A stretch of 64,000 nt of DNA. Origin: Myxococcus eversor (lineage in GTDB: Bacteria; Myxococcota; Myxococcia; Myxococcales; Myxococcaceae). The notes below the pieces were generated by a model. The model saw nothing but the letters and a program-made list of their open reading frames with translations. It was not told the origin of the DNA and ran no database searches. Positions 17,925-26,552 of the stretch are shown piece after piece; position 1 is the first letter of the stretch; every line of letters starts with the position of its first letter. A program made the translations under genes and the position numbers. The stretch is taken from assembly GCF_010894455.1 (NCBI RefSeq), contig NZ_JAAIXY010000001.1:434001-498000 (forward strand), read 5' to 3'.

Positions 17925-20444
17925 TCACGCACGGGCGAGCGGACGCCGTCTCGCCTTGAGCCACACGAAGCCGAGCCCCGCCCAGCCGAGCAGGGACAAC
18001 AGGAGTCCCGCGCGGAAGCTGAGCGGGGTGTAGTCGAAGCGGACGTGATGCTCACCGGGAGAGAGGCGCACGGCTCGCAGGGAGTGGTCCGCGCGGTGGA
18101 TGGGGGTGTCCTGGCTGTCCACCGTCGCGCGCCATCCCGGGTAGTAGCTGTCGGAGACGATGAGGTAGCTGTCGTCGCAGGCCCTCACGTCCAGCGCCAG
18201 GTGCTGGGCTCCGCTGCTGGAAGGACGCACGGAGCCTTCGCACTCGGGGCGTTCAAGCGGCTCGCCCGAGGCGAGGAAGGCAATCTCCCGGAAGGGCTGG
18301 TCGGCATCCAGCACCGCCTCCAGGGCTTCGTCATCCGTCACCACGCGGGCGCGTTGGACGAGGAACGCTCGCGGCAGGGCGGTGCGCGAGCGGGACAGGG
18401 TGGTGCCGTCCTCGGCGCGGTGGAGCAGCTCCAGGTCCTCGAACGGAGGCGGGCCCTGGCGGAGGTAGTGGGTGACTCCGGCCAGGTCATAGACGCTGCG
18501 CTCTCCGGCGAGGTGGAAGCGGTCCGAGCGAGCGGGCTCGGGAGCGCCGTAGCCTTCGAGCGCGGGCAGACGCTCCTCGACGAAGCGGTTCGGCATGAGG
18601 CGGTCGAGGCTGCGCTCGATGGTGTTCGTCACCACGGCGCGGGTGGGGTCCTCGGGGCCTTCGATGTCCGCGCTGATGCGCCCCTGGAAGGGCTGGGGCA
18701 GCAGAGCGCGCAAGGAGAAGGGCTGTCGCAGCGAGTCCCAGGGCGTGTATTTCGGAATGCCCAGGAGCGAGTGCGCCGCGGCGAGCTCGAGAACGGCGAG
18801 CGCCGCGAGTCCATGGCGGACGCGACGCGGGCGCGCGAAGGACCACGGCAGCAGGAACAGGATGAGGGTGGCGAGCCCCAGTGCGAAGGGCACCCAGGGT
18901 GCACCCGCCTCGGCGGAGGCGCGCATGGGGAGCATGCGGACGACGGGGCCGATGGCGGCGATGGCGGCGCCCATGGCGACGAAGGCGATGGCGGCCTTCA
19001 GTCGAGACGGGGGCAGCTTGTGCGCCAGTCGCCCCAGCGCATCCAGGCCGAAGGCGGAGAGCACCGAGAGACAGAAGGCCGCGCCTACGAAGTACTTCGC
19101 CGGATAACGGAAGAGGGAGAAGGGCGGCACGGACTGGAGGACCCAGGCCGAGGGAGGGAAGTGGCGGCCCAGGCTCAACATCACCAGCGTGAGCGCACCC
19201 ACCACGAAGGGCCGCGCGCGACGAGGGCCGTGCAGTCCGCCGATGATGGCGAGCGCGCAGGGCAGGGTGCCGAGAAAGAGGTTGAGGATGAACCACTGGT
19301 CCTCGCCCCAGTACCTGTCGCGAGGCCAGTCCGCGAGCGGCCACACCGAGGACAGCACCTGGGGCCAGGACACGGACCAGGCGAGCTGCTCGGCCCAGCC
19401 GCGCTGCGAGCGCAGGGAGTTCCGAGCGAACTCGGCCGTCGGGAACAAGGCCACCGAGGCGAGCACGGCGGACAGGATGAATCCACCGGTGACGCGAGCC
19501 ACGGCGAGCCCCCGGGCCCGGAGGCCGGTCCGTGGGTCGCGCGAGCTTGAAGGTGCTTCCGCAGTGGGGACGCCGTGGAGCCGGGAATCACGGGGGAGCG
19601 CTTCGACTTCCGTCGACGGATTCCCCGCTGCGACCGCATGGAGCTGAAGTGCCGCGCTTGCTGACTCAGCGCCTGCGCGGGGCGGCGTTCCCTGTTCCCT
19701 GTCTGTCGAGGTGGCGGTATTCGGCCCGGCGGTGTGAGAGGCGCCTATCGGTTGAGACGAGGCGGCCAGTCCACGAGTCGCAGGGGTTGTTTCATAAGCC
19801 CGGCGTCTCGTCGAATCCCCGAGCATGGCCACCAGCACCGCGACGATTCCCTGCCACAGCGTCGTCTCAGGCGAGCCAGCGAAGAGAGACAGCGCGGAGA
19901 AGATGGCGAGGCGAGAGAGCGGACCGGGTCCAGGCCGGTGCGCGAGGTCATGCGCGGCGAGGAGGATGAACCCGCTCCATGCCGCCGCGTCCACGACGTT
20001 CTGCTGGATGCCCAGGTCCGTCATCATCGGCGACAAGCCGAACATGGCTCCCGCGACGAGCGACGCGGGCCATGAGGCGCGCAGCTTCCTGACGAGCAGG
20101 AACACGCCCACCGCCGCGAGCGCCGCGTGCGCGACGTGCATCACCGTCATCGAGGCGATGGGGCCGGAGATGAGCACCGCCACCCAGCGCGGTGGATAGA
20201 ACACCTGCGAGTAGAGCGTGGCCGCGAAGGGCTGCCCCAGTCGGAGGTAGGGCGTCCACAAGGGCAACTCGCCCGCGCGCAGGGACTCCAGCAGGAAGGC
20301 GGAGTCGGGGAAGAAGATGCGGAACACGTCACGCCCGGCGAGCAGCTCTCCCCGCAGCACCGGGCTGTAGGCGAAGGCGAGCATCGCCACGAGGCCCACG
20401 ACGGCGAGCCCTGCCTTCCGTGCGTCCTTCCGCCGCCCTGTCAT
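17925..20444 (-). CDS. YfhO-family membrane protein with an odd hydrophilic insert
   Basis: 839 residues; ATG 20444 overlaps the stop of the upstream gene (ATGA). About 12 membrane segments, an early loop GRDVFRIFFPDS, then FRYPAKYFVGAAFCLSV, and a large C-terminal non-membrane domain (about 600-810) ending in one more helix. These are features of YfhO proteins, GT-C-like membrane proteins connected with glycosylation of cell-wall polymers in Firmicutes. Residues about 215-315 are a low-complexity Ala/Ser/Pro/Thr-rich stretch that interrupts two membrane segments and looks inserted. Operon with the preceding membrane protein suggests they act on one envelope sugar pathway. Confidence 0.78.
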   Translation of the reverse strand: MTGRRKDARKAGLAVVGLVAMLAFAYSPVLRGELLAGRDVFRIFFPDSAFLLESLRAGELPLWTPYLRLGQPFAATLYSQVFYPPRWVAVLISGPIASMTVMHVAHAALAAVGVFLLVRKLRASWPASLVAGAMFGLSPMMTDLGIQQNVVDAAAWSGFILLAAHDLAHRPGPGPLSRLAIFSALSLFAGSPETTLWQGIVAVLVAMLGDSTRRRAYETTPATRGLAASSQPIGASHTAGPNTATSTDREQGTPPRAGAESASAALQLHAVAAGNPSTEVEALPRDSRLHGVPTAEAPSSSRDPRTGLRARGLAVARVTGGFILSAVLASVALFPTAEFARNSLRSQRGWAEQLAWSVSWPQVLSSVWPLADWPRDRYWGEDQWFILNLFLGTLPCALAIIGGLHGPRRARPFVVGALTLVMLSLGRHFPPSAWVLQSVPPFSLFRYPAKYFVGAAFCLSVLSAFGLDALGRLAHKLPPSRLKAAIAFVAMGAAIAAIGPVVRMLPMRASAEAGAPWVPFALGLATLILFLLPWSFARPRRVRHGLAALAVLELAAAHSLLGIPKYTPWDSLRQPFSLRALLPQPFQGRISADIEGPEDPTRAVVTNTIERSLDRLMPNRFVEERLPALEGYGAPEPARSDRFHLAGERSVYDLAGVTHYLRQGPPPFEDLELLHRAEDGTTLSRSRTALPRAFLVQRARVVTDDEALEAVLDADQPFREIAFLASGEPLERPECEGSVRPSSSGAQHLALDVRACDDSYLIVSDSYYPGWRATVDSQDTPIHRADHSLRAVRLSPGEHHVRFDYTPLSFRAGLLLSLLGWAGLGFVWLKARRRPLARA

Positions 20445-21949
20445 GGGTGGCCCGTCGTGGTGGTGCGCTCGCGAATCCACAGCACGTAGTTGCCGTCCCG
20501 TGCCTCCTCGCGCCAGCCACCGAGCACCTTCAGGTTGTCGAGCAGGATGTTGCCGGGGTTCTCGATGTCCCAGAGCAGGTAGTCCGGGTCATAGCGGGTC
20601 AGGGCTTCTTCCCAGCCGGGCTCGCCCCAGACGAGCTTGTCGTAGTCCTCGTGGACCGACATGGGGAACGGGTCGTTCCGGCTGTCGATGAACACCTTGT
20701 AGTCGGCGCCCGCGAAGAACGAGATGGGCCCGCCGATGACGAAGGGGTTGAGCACCTTGCCGGGAGGGTGCTTGCGCAGCGCCTCGAAGACCGGGATGGG
20801 GATGACGGAGCGCTTCACGCCCTGCTCGAACGGCATCGGATTCTGCGCATGAATCAAGACGAGCCCCGCCAGGGCGAGCGTGGGCCAGAGCGCGCCACCC
20901 GCCTTGTCACTCCATCCGGCGGTCAGTGCATCGAACCGCGCCCAGAAGCGCTTCCACGCTCCAGCCGGCGCATCCGTTGCCACGGCGGAGTCTCGACTCA
21001 GCGCGACATGTTCCAGGAGCGCGAGCGCCAGCAGCACGGCGGCGAACGGCGCATGGCGCTGCACCTTGATGGCGGCGAGACCGAGGACGAAGGCGGGGAG
21101 GAGAATGGCCACCTTGCGCGCGCGGGCCTGTCCCACGGCGAAGCAGGCCGCGCCGCCGAGCGCGAGGTACGCCCAGCTCGAGGCGAGGTCCAGGTTGAGC
21201 GGACGCCACTCGACGATGGTCTGGGTGGACGCCAGCAGCGAATGGTGGAGCGGGTACAGGTAGATGTTGAGCCCGTCCGGCCCCAGTCCCGCCATGAGGA
21301 ACGCCGCGACACTGAAGCCGATGGCTCGCAGCGAGCGGCGGCGCGACTCCGGAGTGCCTTCATCCAGGGCCTGACCGACAGCGGTGGCGCCGAGCAGCGC
21401 CGGGCCGAGGAGCCAGCTCCCGTGGACGTTGGCCCAGACGGCGCCGAGGAAGGGGAACACCCAGAGGATGCGGTCATTGCCGGCGCGCCAGGACTGGATG
21501 GCGAGCACCGCGAGGGTGAAGAGCAGGTGTCCCAGGTGGTAGGGGCGCTCTTGGGGCCACGTGGGGGCATAGACGACGAGGAGGGCCGCGAGCGTCGCGA
21601 CGGCGAGCAACCCGCGCCGCCCCGAGGCCGCGCGCTCCAGGACGGTCCACAGGAGCATGAGGTTGAGGGCGACGAGGCCGGCGACCAGGAGGGCGGGCCC
21701 GGCGGCGCCCAGCCAGCGAACCAGGGCGACGCAGAGGACACCGAAGCCCCACTCATGGGGGACCCAGCCCGCGGTGCCGGTGACGCTGAAGGGGTCGATG
21801 CGGGTGAAGCCGTTCTTCAAGACGAACTGTCCACCGGCGAGGTGGAAGAACAGGTCGAAGTTCTTGAGCGGCGACATCCCGAGCCGCACGGTGAGCACCA
21901 GTGCCGCCAGGGCCGCTGGACCGGGAAGGAGGAGGGACCGCGTTCTCAT
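20441..21949 (-). CDS. Multi-pass membrane protein, GT-C-like
   Basis: 502 residues, about ten membrane segments over the first 350 residues, then a soluble C-terminal region (about 375-500) containing PPGKVLNPFVIGGPISFF and DYKVFIDSRNDPF. The first periplasmic loop has an acidic motif, KNFDLFFHLAGG, where GT-C glycosyltransferases keep catalytic Asp residues. The translationally coupled YfhO protein has a similar plan. I could not assign a named family; lipid-linked sugar transfer is inference. The 245-bp region upstream to the next lipoprotein gene holds no recognisable gene. Confidence 0.62.
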   Translation of the reverse strand: MRTRSLLLPGPAALAALVLTVRLGMSPLKNFDLFFHLAGGQFVLKNGFTRIDPFSVTGTAGWVPHEWGFGVLCVALVRWLGAAGPALLVAGLVALNLMLLWTVLERAASGRRGLLAVATLAALLVVYAPTWPQERPYHLGHLLFTLAVLAIQSWRAGNDRILWVFPFLGAVWANVHGSWLLGPALLGATAVGQALDEGTPESRRRSLRAIGFSVAAFLMAGLGPDGLNIYLYPLHHSLLASTQTIVEWRPLNLDLASSWAYLALGGAACFAVGQARARKVAILLPAFVLGLAAIKVQRHAPFAAVLLALALLEHVALSRDSAVATDAPAGAWKRFWARFDALTAGWSDKAGGALWPTLALAGLVLIHAQNPMPFEQGVKRSVIPIPVFEALRKHPPGKVLNPFVIGGPISFFAGADYKVFIDSRNDPFPMSVHEDYDKLVWGEPGWEEALTRYDPDYLLWDIENPGNILLDNLKVLGGWREEARDGNYVLWIRERTTTTGHP

Positions 21950-22194
21950 GTGGGCCGCAGGCTACTTCGCTCCTGGGGCCCCTGCGAAGGCATGCTTGCT
22001 GGGAGGCCGAAGAGGCGAGGAGGCCCTGGCCCACCGTGGGCCGAGCCCCCTCTTCAGACTGTGGCAGCTCCACTGATGCCTATCGGCCGAGGGCGCAGGA
22101 GATTGACCCCGCTATCTGCTCGTGGATGAGGATGGCGCATATCCGGGAGAGTCAGCCCGGAACGATTCTTCCGGCCCCATGATGCGGGTGTGAC

Positions 22195-22662
22195 ATGAAC
22201 TCAAGGATTCTGTTGCTGGTCTTTCTGATGGGATGTGCGCATTCGGTTGTTCCTCAAGGGGTGGTTCATGCCAAGGCAGTTTCCGAGTGTCTTGTGAGTT
22301 CTGGTCAAGCGGATGTGCTTGGTATTCCGGAGGGTTGGGCTCGCACGCCAGAGTGTCGCGAACGTTGGTGGGATGCAGCTCGTGAATTCGAACTGCGTTC
22401 GACTTGTGAGACTGATGATGAATGTGTGCTGGTTTCATTGCAGCCGAGCCTGCATGGGGGGTGCTGGCTTGTTTCTTCGCGGTCCGTGCTGAAGAATGAT
22501 GCGCAGCAGTACTTTGAGCGGGTTGCGGCTGCTTGTGGTTCCTTCAATGTCTCATGTCAGGGCAGGCCCAGTACGCGCTGCGTGAATGGCAGATGCAGGA
22601 TTCCCGGGTATCCGAAGATGCGTGTGCCGCGCGATTCGAGTTGTGGTGACGTGGCGCGCTAA
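22195..22662 (+). CDS. Cys-rich lipoprotein, paralogue A
   Basis: 155 residues with a lipoprotein signal, VFLMGC (Cys14). The mature part has eight or more cysteines in spaced pairs, e.g. RSTCETDDECVLVSL and STRCVNGRCRIPGYPKMRVP. It aligns throughout with the lipoprotein at 24548-25027 (shared CAH.VVP, SECLVS, TPECR, GGCWLV/DACWLV, GKCRAPGYP), so the two are tandem paralogues separated by 1.9 kb. GC and codon use are lower than in flanking genes (many T-ending codons), which suggests acquisition. Function unknown; disulfide-stabilised surface proteins of this kind are common in myxobacteria. Confidence 0.72.
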   Translation: MNSRILLLVFLMGCAHSVVPQGVVHAKAVSECLVSSGQADVLGIPEGWARTPECRERWWDAAREFELRSTCETDDECVLVSLQPSLHGGCWLVSSRSVLKNDAQQYFERVAAACGSFNVSCQGRPSTRCVNGRCRIPGYPKMRVPRDSSCGDVAR

Positions 22663-22976
22663 ACCGGAAGCACCAGGGCCTCAAGTCCAGGCAGGTCTGC
22701 CTCCAACTTCAGCGCCAGTCGGCGCATGACCGCCGCGTCTGCCCAGGCGCTGCCACTGACGTACTGTTGGATGCACTGGCGCCTGGCCTCCTTCTTGCCA
22801 TCCTCCCCCACCAGCGGACCTGCCACTGGGTCGATGCTCTTGCGCTCGACCTCAAGCAGAAGACCCTTCACGTACCAGTTCATCGCCCGCCGCCATTCTA
22901 CTCGACCCAGGCCCGAGAACATCGACTCAAGGATGCCCCAGCTCTCCTCCAGTCGCTTCACCTGCTTCGGCGTCAT
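22659..22976 (-). pseudogene. Truncated IS701-like transposase (N-terminal fragment)
   Basis: A 105-codon frame whose product resembles the N-terminus of IS701-family transposases: GRVEWRRAMNWYVKGLLLEV, the ERKS motif, an insert rich in charged residues and then CIQQYVSGSAWADAAVMRRL. Full proteins are about 400 residues and continue into the first DDE Asp (LDDT motif) just where this one ends (EALVLPV, then stop). So all catalytic residues are missing. No inverted repeats or target duplication could be seen. It overlaps the 3' end of the lipoprotein gene by 4 bp on the opposite strand and is best read as an old insertion-sequence scar. Confidence 0.65.
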
Positions 22977-23336
22977 GCTCGGGGACTACTTCGCCCACCC
23001 TCCTGCATTCTTGAAGCGACCAAGTCGTATTAGGAGCGTGGCCATGGCGACATATCGCCACCGGGCCGCGAGCCAATCACCGTGGGTTTGTTGGTTCGTT
23101 CGCCTGAAGCCGTCCAATCGTGGTGCGCGAACATTCAGGGGTGCCTTACGGCGCTTCCGTGTTCGGATGGACGTCGACGGAGCATATCGGATGGAGGCAC
23201 GGTTTCCATCATGGCGCCGTCACGGTTCGACGCTCCTTGCGTAAAATGGGGCGTCTCCCGGTGCAGCCGAAAGCATGGGTTAGTATTGCCTGGGGATAGA
23301 AGTGCATGCCTTCTCTCCCGGAATCGAGGTCATCCC
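22977..23336. other. Gap without a convincing gene
   Basis: 360 bp between the transposase remnant and the next gene. Open frames cross it, but none has a family resemblance or a good start. It may hold decayed insertion-sequence DNA and the promoter of the following three-gene group. Confidence 0.5.
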
Positions 23337-23909
23337 GTGAGCGTCCTGGCCCGTCTGAAGTGGGTGGTTGACCGATGGATGCACCCCCTTGTACTGGCAG
23401 CGCATGACCAGCGTACTTGTGAGGGGTTCACGATTTACGGGGACAGTGAACATGACTTTGCTCTGGTGGTCGAAGCCATCGAGCTTCTTCGTGACTCGGA
23501 TCCCCTGCGTTTCCGAAGAGCCGTCTGGCACTTCCCTTTGGTGCTTTGTGCTCCATTGGGGACGTGCGGCAGTCCCGTGACTCGCACATTCTATCTGAAT
23601 ACTCGCGAGTTTTCTGAGCCGCTCTCGGTGGCACTCGCATTGGTCCATGCTTCGATGCAGGCAGTTGTGATTGCAAGGTATCCACGAAAGGGCCAGGAGG
23701 CGTTGATAGGTCAGCGTATTTGCGCGCGTGACGGAGAACTCTTTCTGCGCAGGGCTGGAAGGCTCCTTTTGCTTGAGCAACGAGAGATGGAGAACTGGAT
23801 CACGGAACTGAGACATGCTCACGGGGATGGTCCTTTCGAGAGAAGAGGGGCCGGAGATCGTTCTCGTCAACTCCGTGAACTCCTTGACTACGCCCGTGGG
23901 AAGTGGTGA
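23337..23909 (+). CDS. Hypothetical protein, possibly degenerate metalloprotease fold
   Basis: 190 residues from GTG 23337, chosen because GAGG lies seven bases upstream. It has no signal peptide. The region ALVHASMQAVVIARYPRKGQ followed by RQ/CARDGELFLRR recalls a group of small bacterial proteins with a LVHExxHA zinc motif and a downstream Arg/Glu/Cys pattern, but here the Glu and second His are absent, so any protease activity would be lost. The resemblance is my reading and is weak. Forms a co-directional group with the next two genes (gaps 45 and 35 bp). Lower GC than the flanks. Confidence 0.5.
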   Translation: MSVLARLKWVVDRWMHPLVLAAHDQRTCEGFTIYGDSEHDFALVVEAIELLRDSDPLRFRRAVWHFPLVLCAPLGTCGSPVTRTFYLNTREFSEPLSVALALVHASMQAVVIARYPRKGQEALIGQRICARDGELFLRRAGRLLLLEQREMENWITELRHAHGDGPFERRGAGDRSRQLRELLDYARGKW

Positions 23910-23954
23910 CGATGGCTTGCCTTCAGGAAAGTAGGCCCGAAGGAGGATGCCCTG

Positions 23955-24512
23955 ATGTCTGTTCGACGAGGATTCTTCCACGGTGCGTGGGCAGTGATGC
24001 TCATCTCGGGTTCTTCACTGGCCGAGGAAGCTTCAGGAAAGAGTTGCGTGCCCGTCCATGTGGCAGGTCGGGTCCTGACGGAAGTCTGCCCGGAGCCCTG
24101 GGGGAGCGCGGTCGGAATTCCCCCTACGGGAACGGCGGTGCTGGCGAAGCGGGCGGGGCGCGTCTGGCTCGACTACCTATCGGTCGGGCAACTCGCCTTT
24201 ATGTTCTGGGGGCATGCAGAGTCCAACGCTTCGTGTGAATCGCGGCCCGAGGTTCTTGCTCATGTGCAGCGCACGACGGGAGTTGTCCTGAAAGGCCCCC
24301 GCATAGAGCAATGGGGGCACTGGCCCAACTTCTCCTGGCGGGAGTGTCATGATGGTGCGCTGGCTGGAGACAGATTGAGCGTTTGCTGCGAGCGGAGGGC
24401 CGGCGCCAGCAATCGTGCCGTCGTCACGCTCCAGGTCGTACTGCGGACCCGCCACCATGAGCGATGGATGGAGACTCGGCCTCGCTCCTTGGGGGAGGAG
24501 GTCATTCCTTGA
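23955..24512 (+). CDS. Exported hypothetical protein
   Basis: 185 residues with a signal peptide (MSVRRGFFHGAWAVMLISGS, predicted cleavage after SLA). The mature part has six or so cysteines, suggesting disulfides outside the cytoplasm, and several Trp residues (WGHWPNFSWREC). No family was recognised. A good Shine-Dalgarno (AAGGAGG) precedes ATG 23955. It lies between the protease-like protein and the second Cys-rich lipoprotein, probably in one transcript with both. The lower GC of this stretch suggests the group arrived together. Confidence 0.58.
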   Translation: MSVRRGFFHGAWAVMLISGSSLAEEASGKSCVPVHVAGRVLTEVCPEPWGSAVGIPPTGTAVLAKRAGRVWLDYLSVGQLAFMFWGHAESNASCESRPEVLAHVQRTTGVVLKGPRIEQWGHWPNFSWRECHDGALAGDRLSVCCERRAGASNRAVVTLQVVLRTRHHERWMETRPRSLGEEVIP

Positions 24513-24547
24513 ATGTCATGCGCAGGGTGATGACAGGAGTGGAGGGC

Positions 24548-25027
24548 ATGGCGGCTCTTCAGGGCGTGGGGCTTCTCCTCGTGTTGCCTCTATGGGGGTG
24601 TGCGCATCCGGTGGTGCCTCGCGATGTCGCGCATGCCAGGAAAATATCTGAGTGCCTTGTGTCTGCAGGCCGGGAGGATCTTCTCGACCCAAATGGCAAT
24701 TGGGAACTCACTCCTGAATGCCGCGACACATGGTGGGCCGCTGCCAAGGAGATAGAAGAGCGCTCAACCTGTCAGGCAGATGATGACTGCTCTCTTGTTG
24801 CGTTGTGGCCTGTTCCATATGACGCGTGTTGGCTGGTCGGCTCGAAGAAGATAGTGAACGAGGAACTGCCACGCATCAGCCACCGCGTGCATGCTTCCTG
24901 TGGCTACTTTGGCGGCATGTGCTCGGATGCGCCACGAGTGCGCTGTGTCGAGGGGAAGTGCAGGGCACCGGGATACCCCCGGATGAATGTCCCTCCCGAG
25001 ACGGGGTGTGATACGGCCCCGCCCTGA
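24548..25027 (+). CDS. Cys-rich lipoprotein, paralogue B
   Basis: 159 residues. ATG 24548 (AGGAG eight bases upstream) gives a compact lipoprotein signal with lipobox LPLWGC; in-frame ATGs at 24518 and 24530 would lengthen the N-terminus. The mature sequence parallels paralogue A along its whole length (CAHPVVPRDVAHARKISECL against CAHSVVPQGVVHAKAVSECL), including conserved Cys spacing (RSTCQADDDCSLVAL, VRCVEGKCRAPGYPRM). Outer-membrane surface location is likely but unproven. Last gene of a three-gene group. Confidence 0.72.
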   Translation: MAALQGVGLLLVLPLWGCAHPVVPRDVAHARKISECLVSAGREDLLDPNGNWELTPECRDTWWAAAKEIEERSTCQADDDCSLVALWPVPYDACWLVGSKKIVNEELPRISHRVHASCGYFGGMCSDAPRVRCVEGKCRAPGYPRMNVPPETGCDTAPP

Positions 25028-25092
25028 TTCGATGGCGGGTGCAAGACGCCACCACGCAGGAAGAAGCGGCACAGGGCAGTGGGTCGTTTCGC

Positions 25093-25334
25093 CCGGCCCT
25101 GAGCCGACCACCCTGGCAAGTCTTCGTTTCGGATTCCGGGACCTGCCCCGCTCCCGTCTTCCGGGACCCGTGCTACGACAGTTCCCGGACACGGAAAGTC
25201 GCCTGCTGCTGAAAAGCTGCGCTGTGTTCCGGGCGGATGGCTGGGTCCGGCGCGGTATGGCCGTGGTCGTCGAAGGTGGGGTCATCCGCCGCGTCGCTCC
25301 GGATGCCCAGGTGCCTGTCCGTCCAGGTGGCCGA
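25093..25334 (+). repeat. Direct repeat, copy 1 (duplicated 5' region of the amidohydrolase)
   Basis: About 240 bp matching 26306-26552 at roughly 85-90% by eye. The copies differ by scattered substitutions and a 7-bp slip near 25130 (an extra CCCCGGA in copy 2). Copy 1 covers the upstream region and the first ~47 codons of the amidohydrolase. mgsA lies between the two copies. Confidence 0.85.
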
Positions 25335-25349
25335 TGGATGGTTTCATGA
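25191..25349 (+). pseudogene. Start-less 5' fragment of the amidohydrolase gene
   Basis: The frame reads RLLLKSCAVFRADGWVRRGM and on to VAPDAQVPVRPGG, the same as the first ~47 residues of the amidohydrolase at 26412, then runs into unrelated sequence and stops. The position of the true ATG is ACG here, so the fragment has lost its start codon. It is a decayed duplicate. Confidence 0.82.
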
Positions 25350-25427
25350 GCATCCGCCCTTCGCCCGGACTGGGCGGAGGCAGGGCCACCTCCACCAACT
25401 CCATGTCTTCAGGCCCGCCGGCGCGGT

Positions 25428-25838
25428 TCATGCGGACTCCCTCCCTCCGTTTCTCATTGCCGCTGCGCGTTGCTGGAGTTGAGACAACACCAGATGTGCG
25501 GACGCTACGTTGGTCGCGCACGGCGTATTGTGCACTTCACAGGCGCGGAGCAGGGCGTTGATATCCGGTTCGTGTCCCTGCGGCGTCATCGGGTCGCGCA
25601 GGAAGATCACGCAGTCGATCTCGCCTTCCACCAGCAGCGAGGCGATCTGCACGTCGCCGCCAAAGGGGCCGGAGTGCTTGCGGTTCACTTCCAACCCCAG
25701 CTCGTGGGTCAGGCGGCTTCCGGTGGTGCCGGTGGCGGTCAGCGTGCAGGTCGAGAGGAAGGCCTTGTATCCGGCGGCCAGGGCGACCATGTCGTCTTTT
25801 TTCGTGTCGTGAGCAATCAGCGCAATGCGGAATTTCAT
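25428..25838 (-). CDS. mgsA: Methylglyoxal synthase
   Basis: 136 residues. Converts dihydroxyacetone phosphate to methylglyoxal and phosphate, a bypass of lower glycolysis used under phosphate limitation or sugar stress; cytoplasmic. Family signatures are present in order: [17 protein letters not shown], the phosphate-binding [10 protein letters not shown], the catalytic Asp region [12 protein letters not shown], then [16 protein letters not shown] and the His-containing [12 protein letters not shown]. Slightly shorter than the E. coli enzyme (152) at the ends only. Its own promoter must lie in 25839-26305. It is inserted between the two copies of a direct repeat and reads opposite to its neighbours. 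Confidence 0.95.
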   Translation of the reverse strand: MKFRIALIAHDTKKDDMVALAAGYKAFLSTCTLTATGTTGSRLTHELGLEVNRKHSGPFGGDVQIASLLVEGEIDCVIFLRDPMTPQGHEPDINALLRACEVHNTPCATNVASAHLVLSQLQQRAAAMRNGGRESA

Positions 25839-26305
25839 TCGGGATCCCCTCTACACGGCGGCTCAACTCGTAACAGCGCCCTCCTCGAATGCGCGAGCAG
25901 CCGCCCGCTCCTCCCGCACAAAGCAGACATCGACACTGTCCCTCCGGACAATGCGCCTCATTGTTCACCAATACAGCGTATCGGCGGGATGGACGCCCTG
26001 TTGACGGGAGGGTGCAGCAGGGGCGAGGAGGGCCGCCCGAGCGATGTTCCCAGCCGGTGTGAGCGGGCTGACCCTGCGGGGCCTCATGTTTCCCCGCATT
26101 GAGCCCGCAAGCAGGGATGAGCGCGGGACACGTCGGGCGGAAGTCGAGACAGCGTGGCGCGACGAACCGACGAGAGCCCGAGGCGGTAATACATATTGGG
26201 AATGGAACCGTTGCACGCACTCGCTGGCTGTCGGGTGGACCGGGTGGGCCCTTCGTAGGCGGTGGGCAGTTCGGTCCCCGGACCCCGTGGCTCGGCGGAG
26301 CAGCG
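25839..26305. other. Intergenic region upstream of mgsA
   Basis: 467 bp between the mgsA start and copy 2 of the direct repeat. No gene with family resemblance on either strand. It should carry the mgsA promoter; no clear -10/-35 pair or operator was picked out. Confidence 0.5.
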
Positions 26306-26552
26306 CCCTGCCCTGAGTCGCCTCCTCTGGCAAGTCTTCGTTTCGGACCCCGGATTCCGGGACTTACCCCGCGCTCGTCTTCCGGGACCCGTGCTATGAC
26401 AGAGGCCGGACATGGAAGGTCGCCTGCTGCTGAAAAACTGCGCTGTGTTCCGGGCGGATGGCCGGGTCCGGCGTGGTATGGCCGTGGTCGTCGAAGGTGG
26501 GGTCATCCGCCGCGTCGCTCCGGATGCCCAGGTGCCCGTCCTTCCGGGTGAC
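26306..26552 (+). repeat. Direct repeat, copy 2 (intact amidohydrolase 5' region)
   Basis: Partner of the repeat at 25093-25334, offset 1214-1221 bp. This copy includes the functional ATG at 26412 and its upstream region. Confidence 0.85.

Noticed and set aside
22659..22976. Intact insertion sequence
   Set aside because: The frame ends before the first catalytic Asp and no terminal inverted repeats or target duplication could be found.
25237..25482. Separate small gene overlapping the duplicated fragment
   Set aside because: The frame follows no family and the homology lies in a different frame, which marks the region as a decayed copy.
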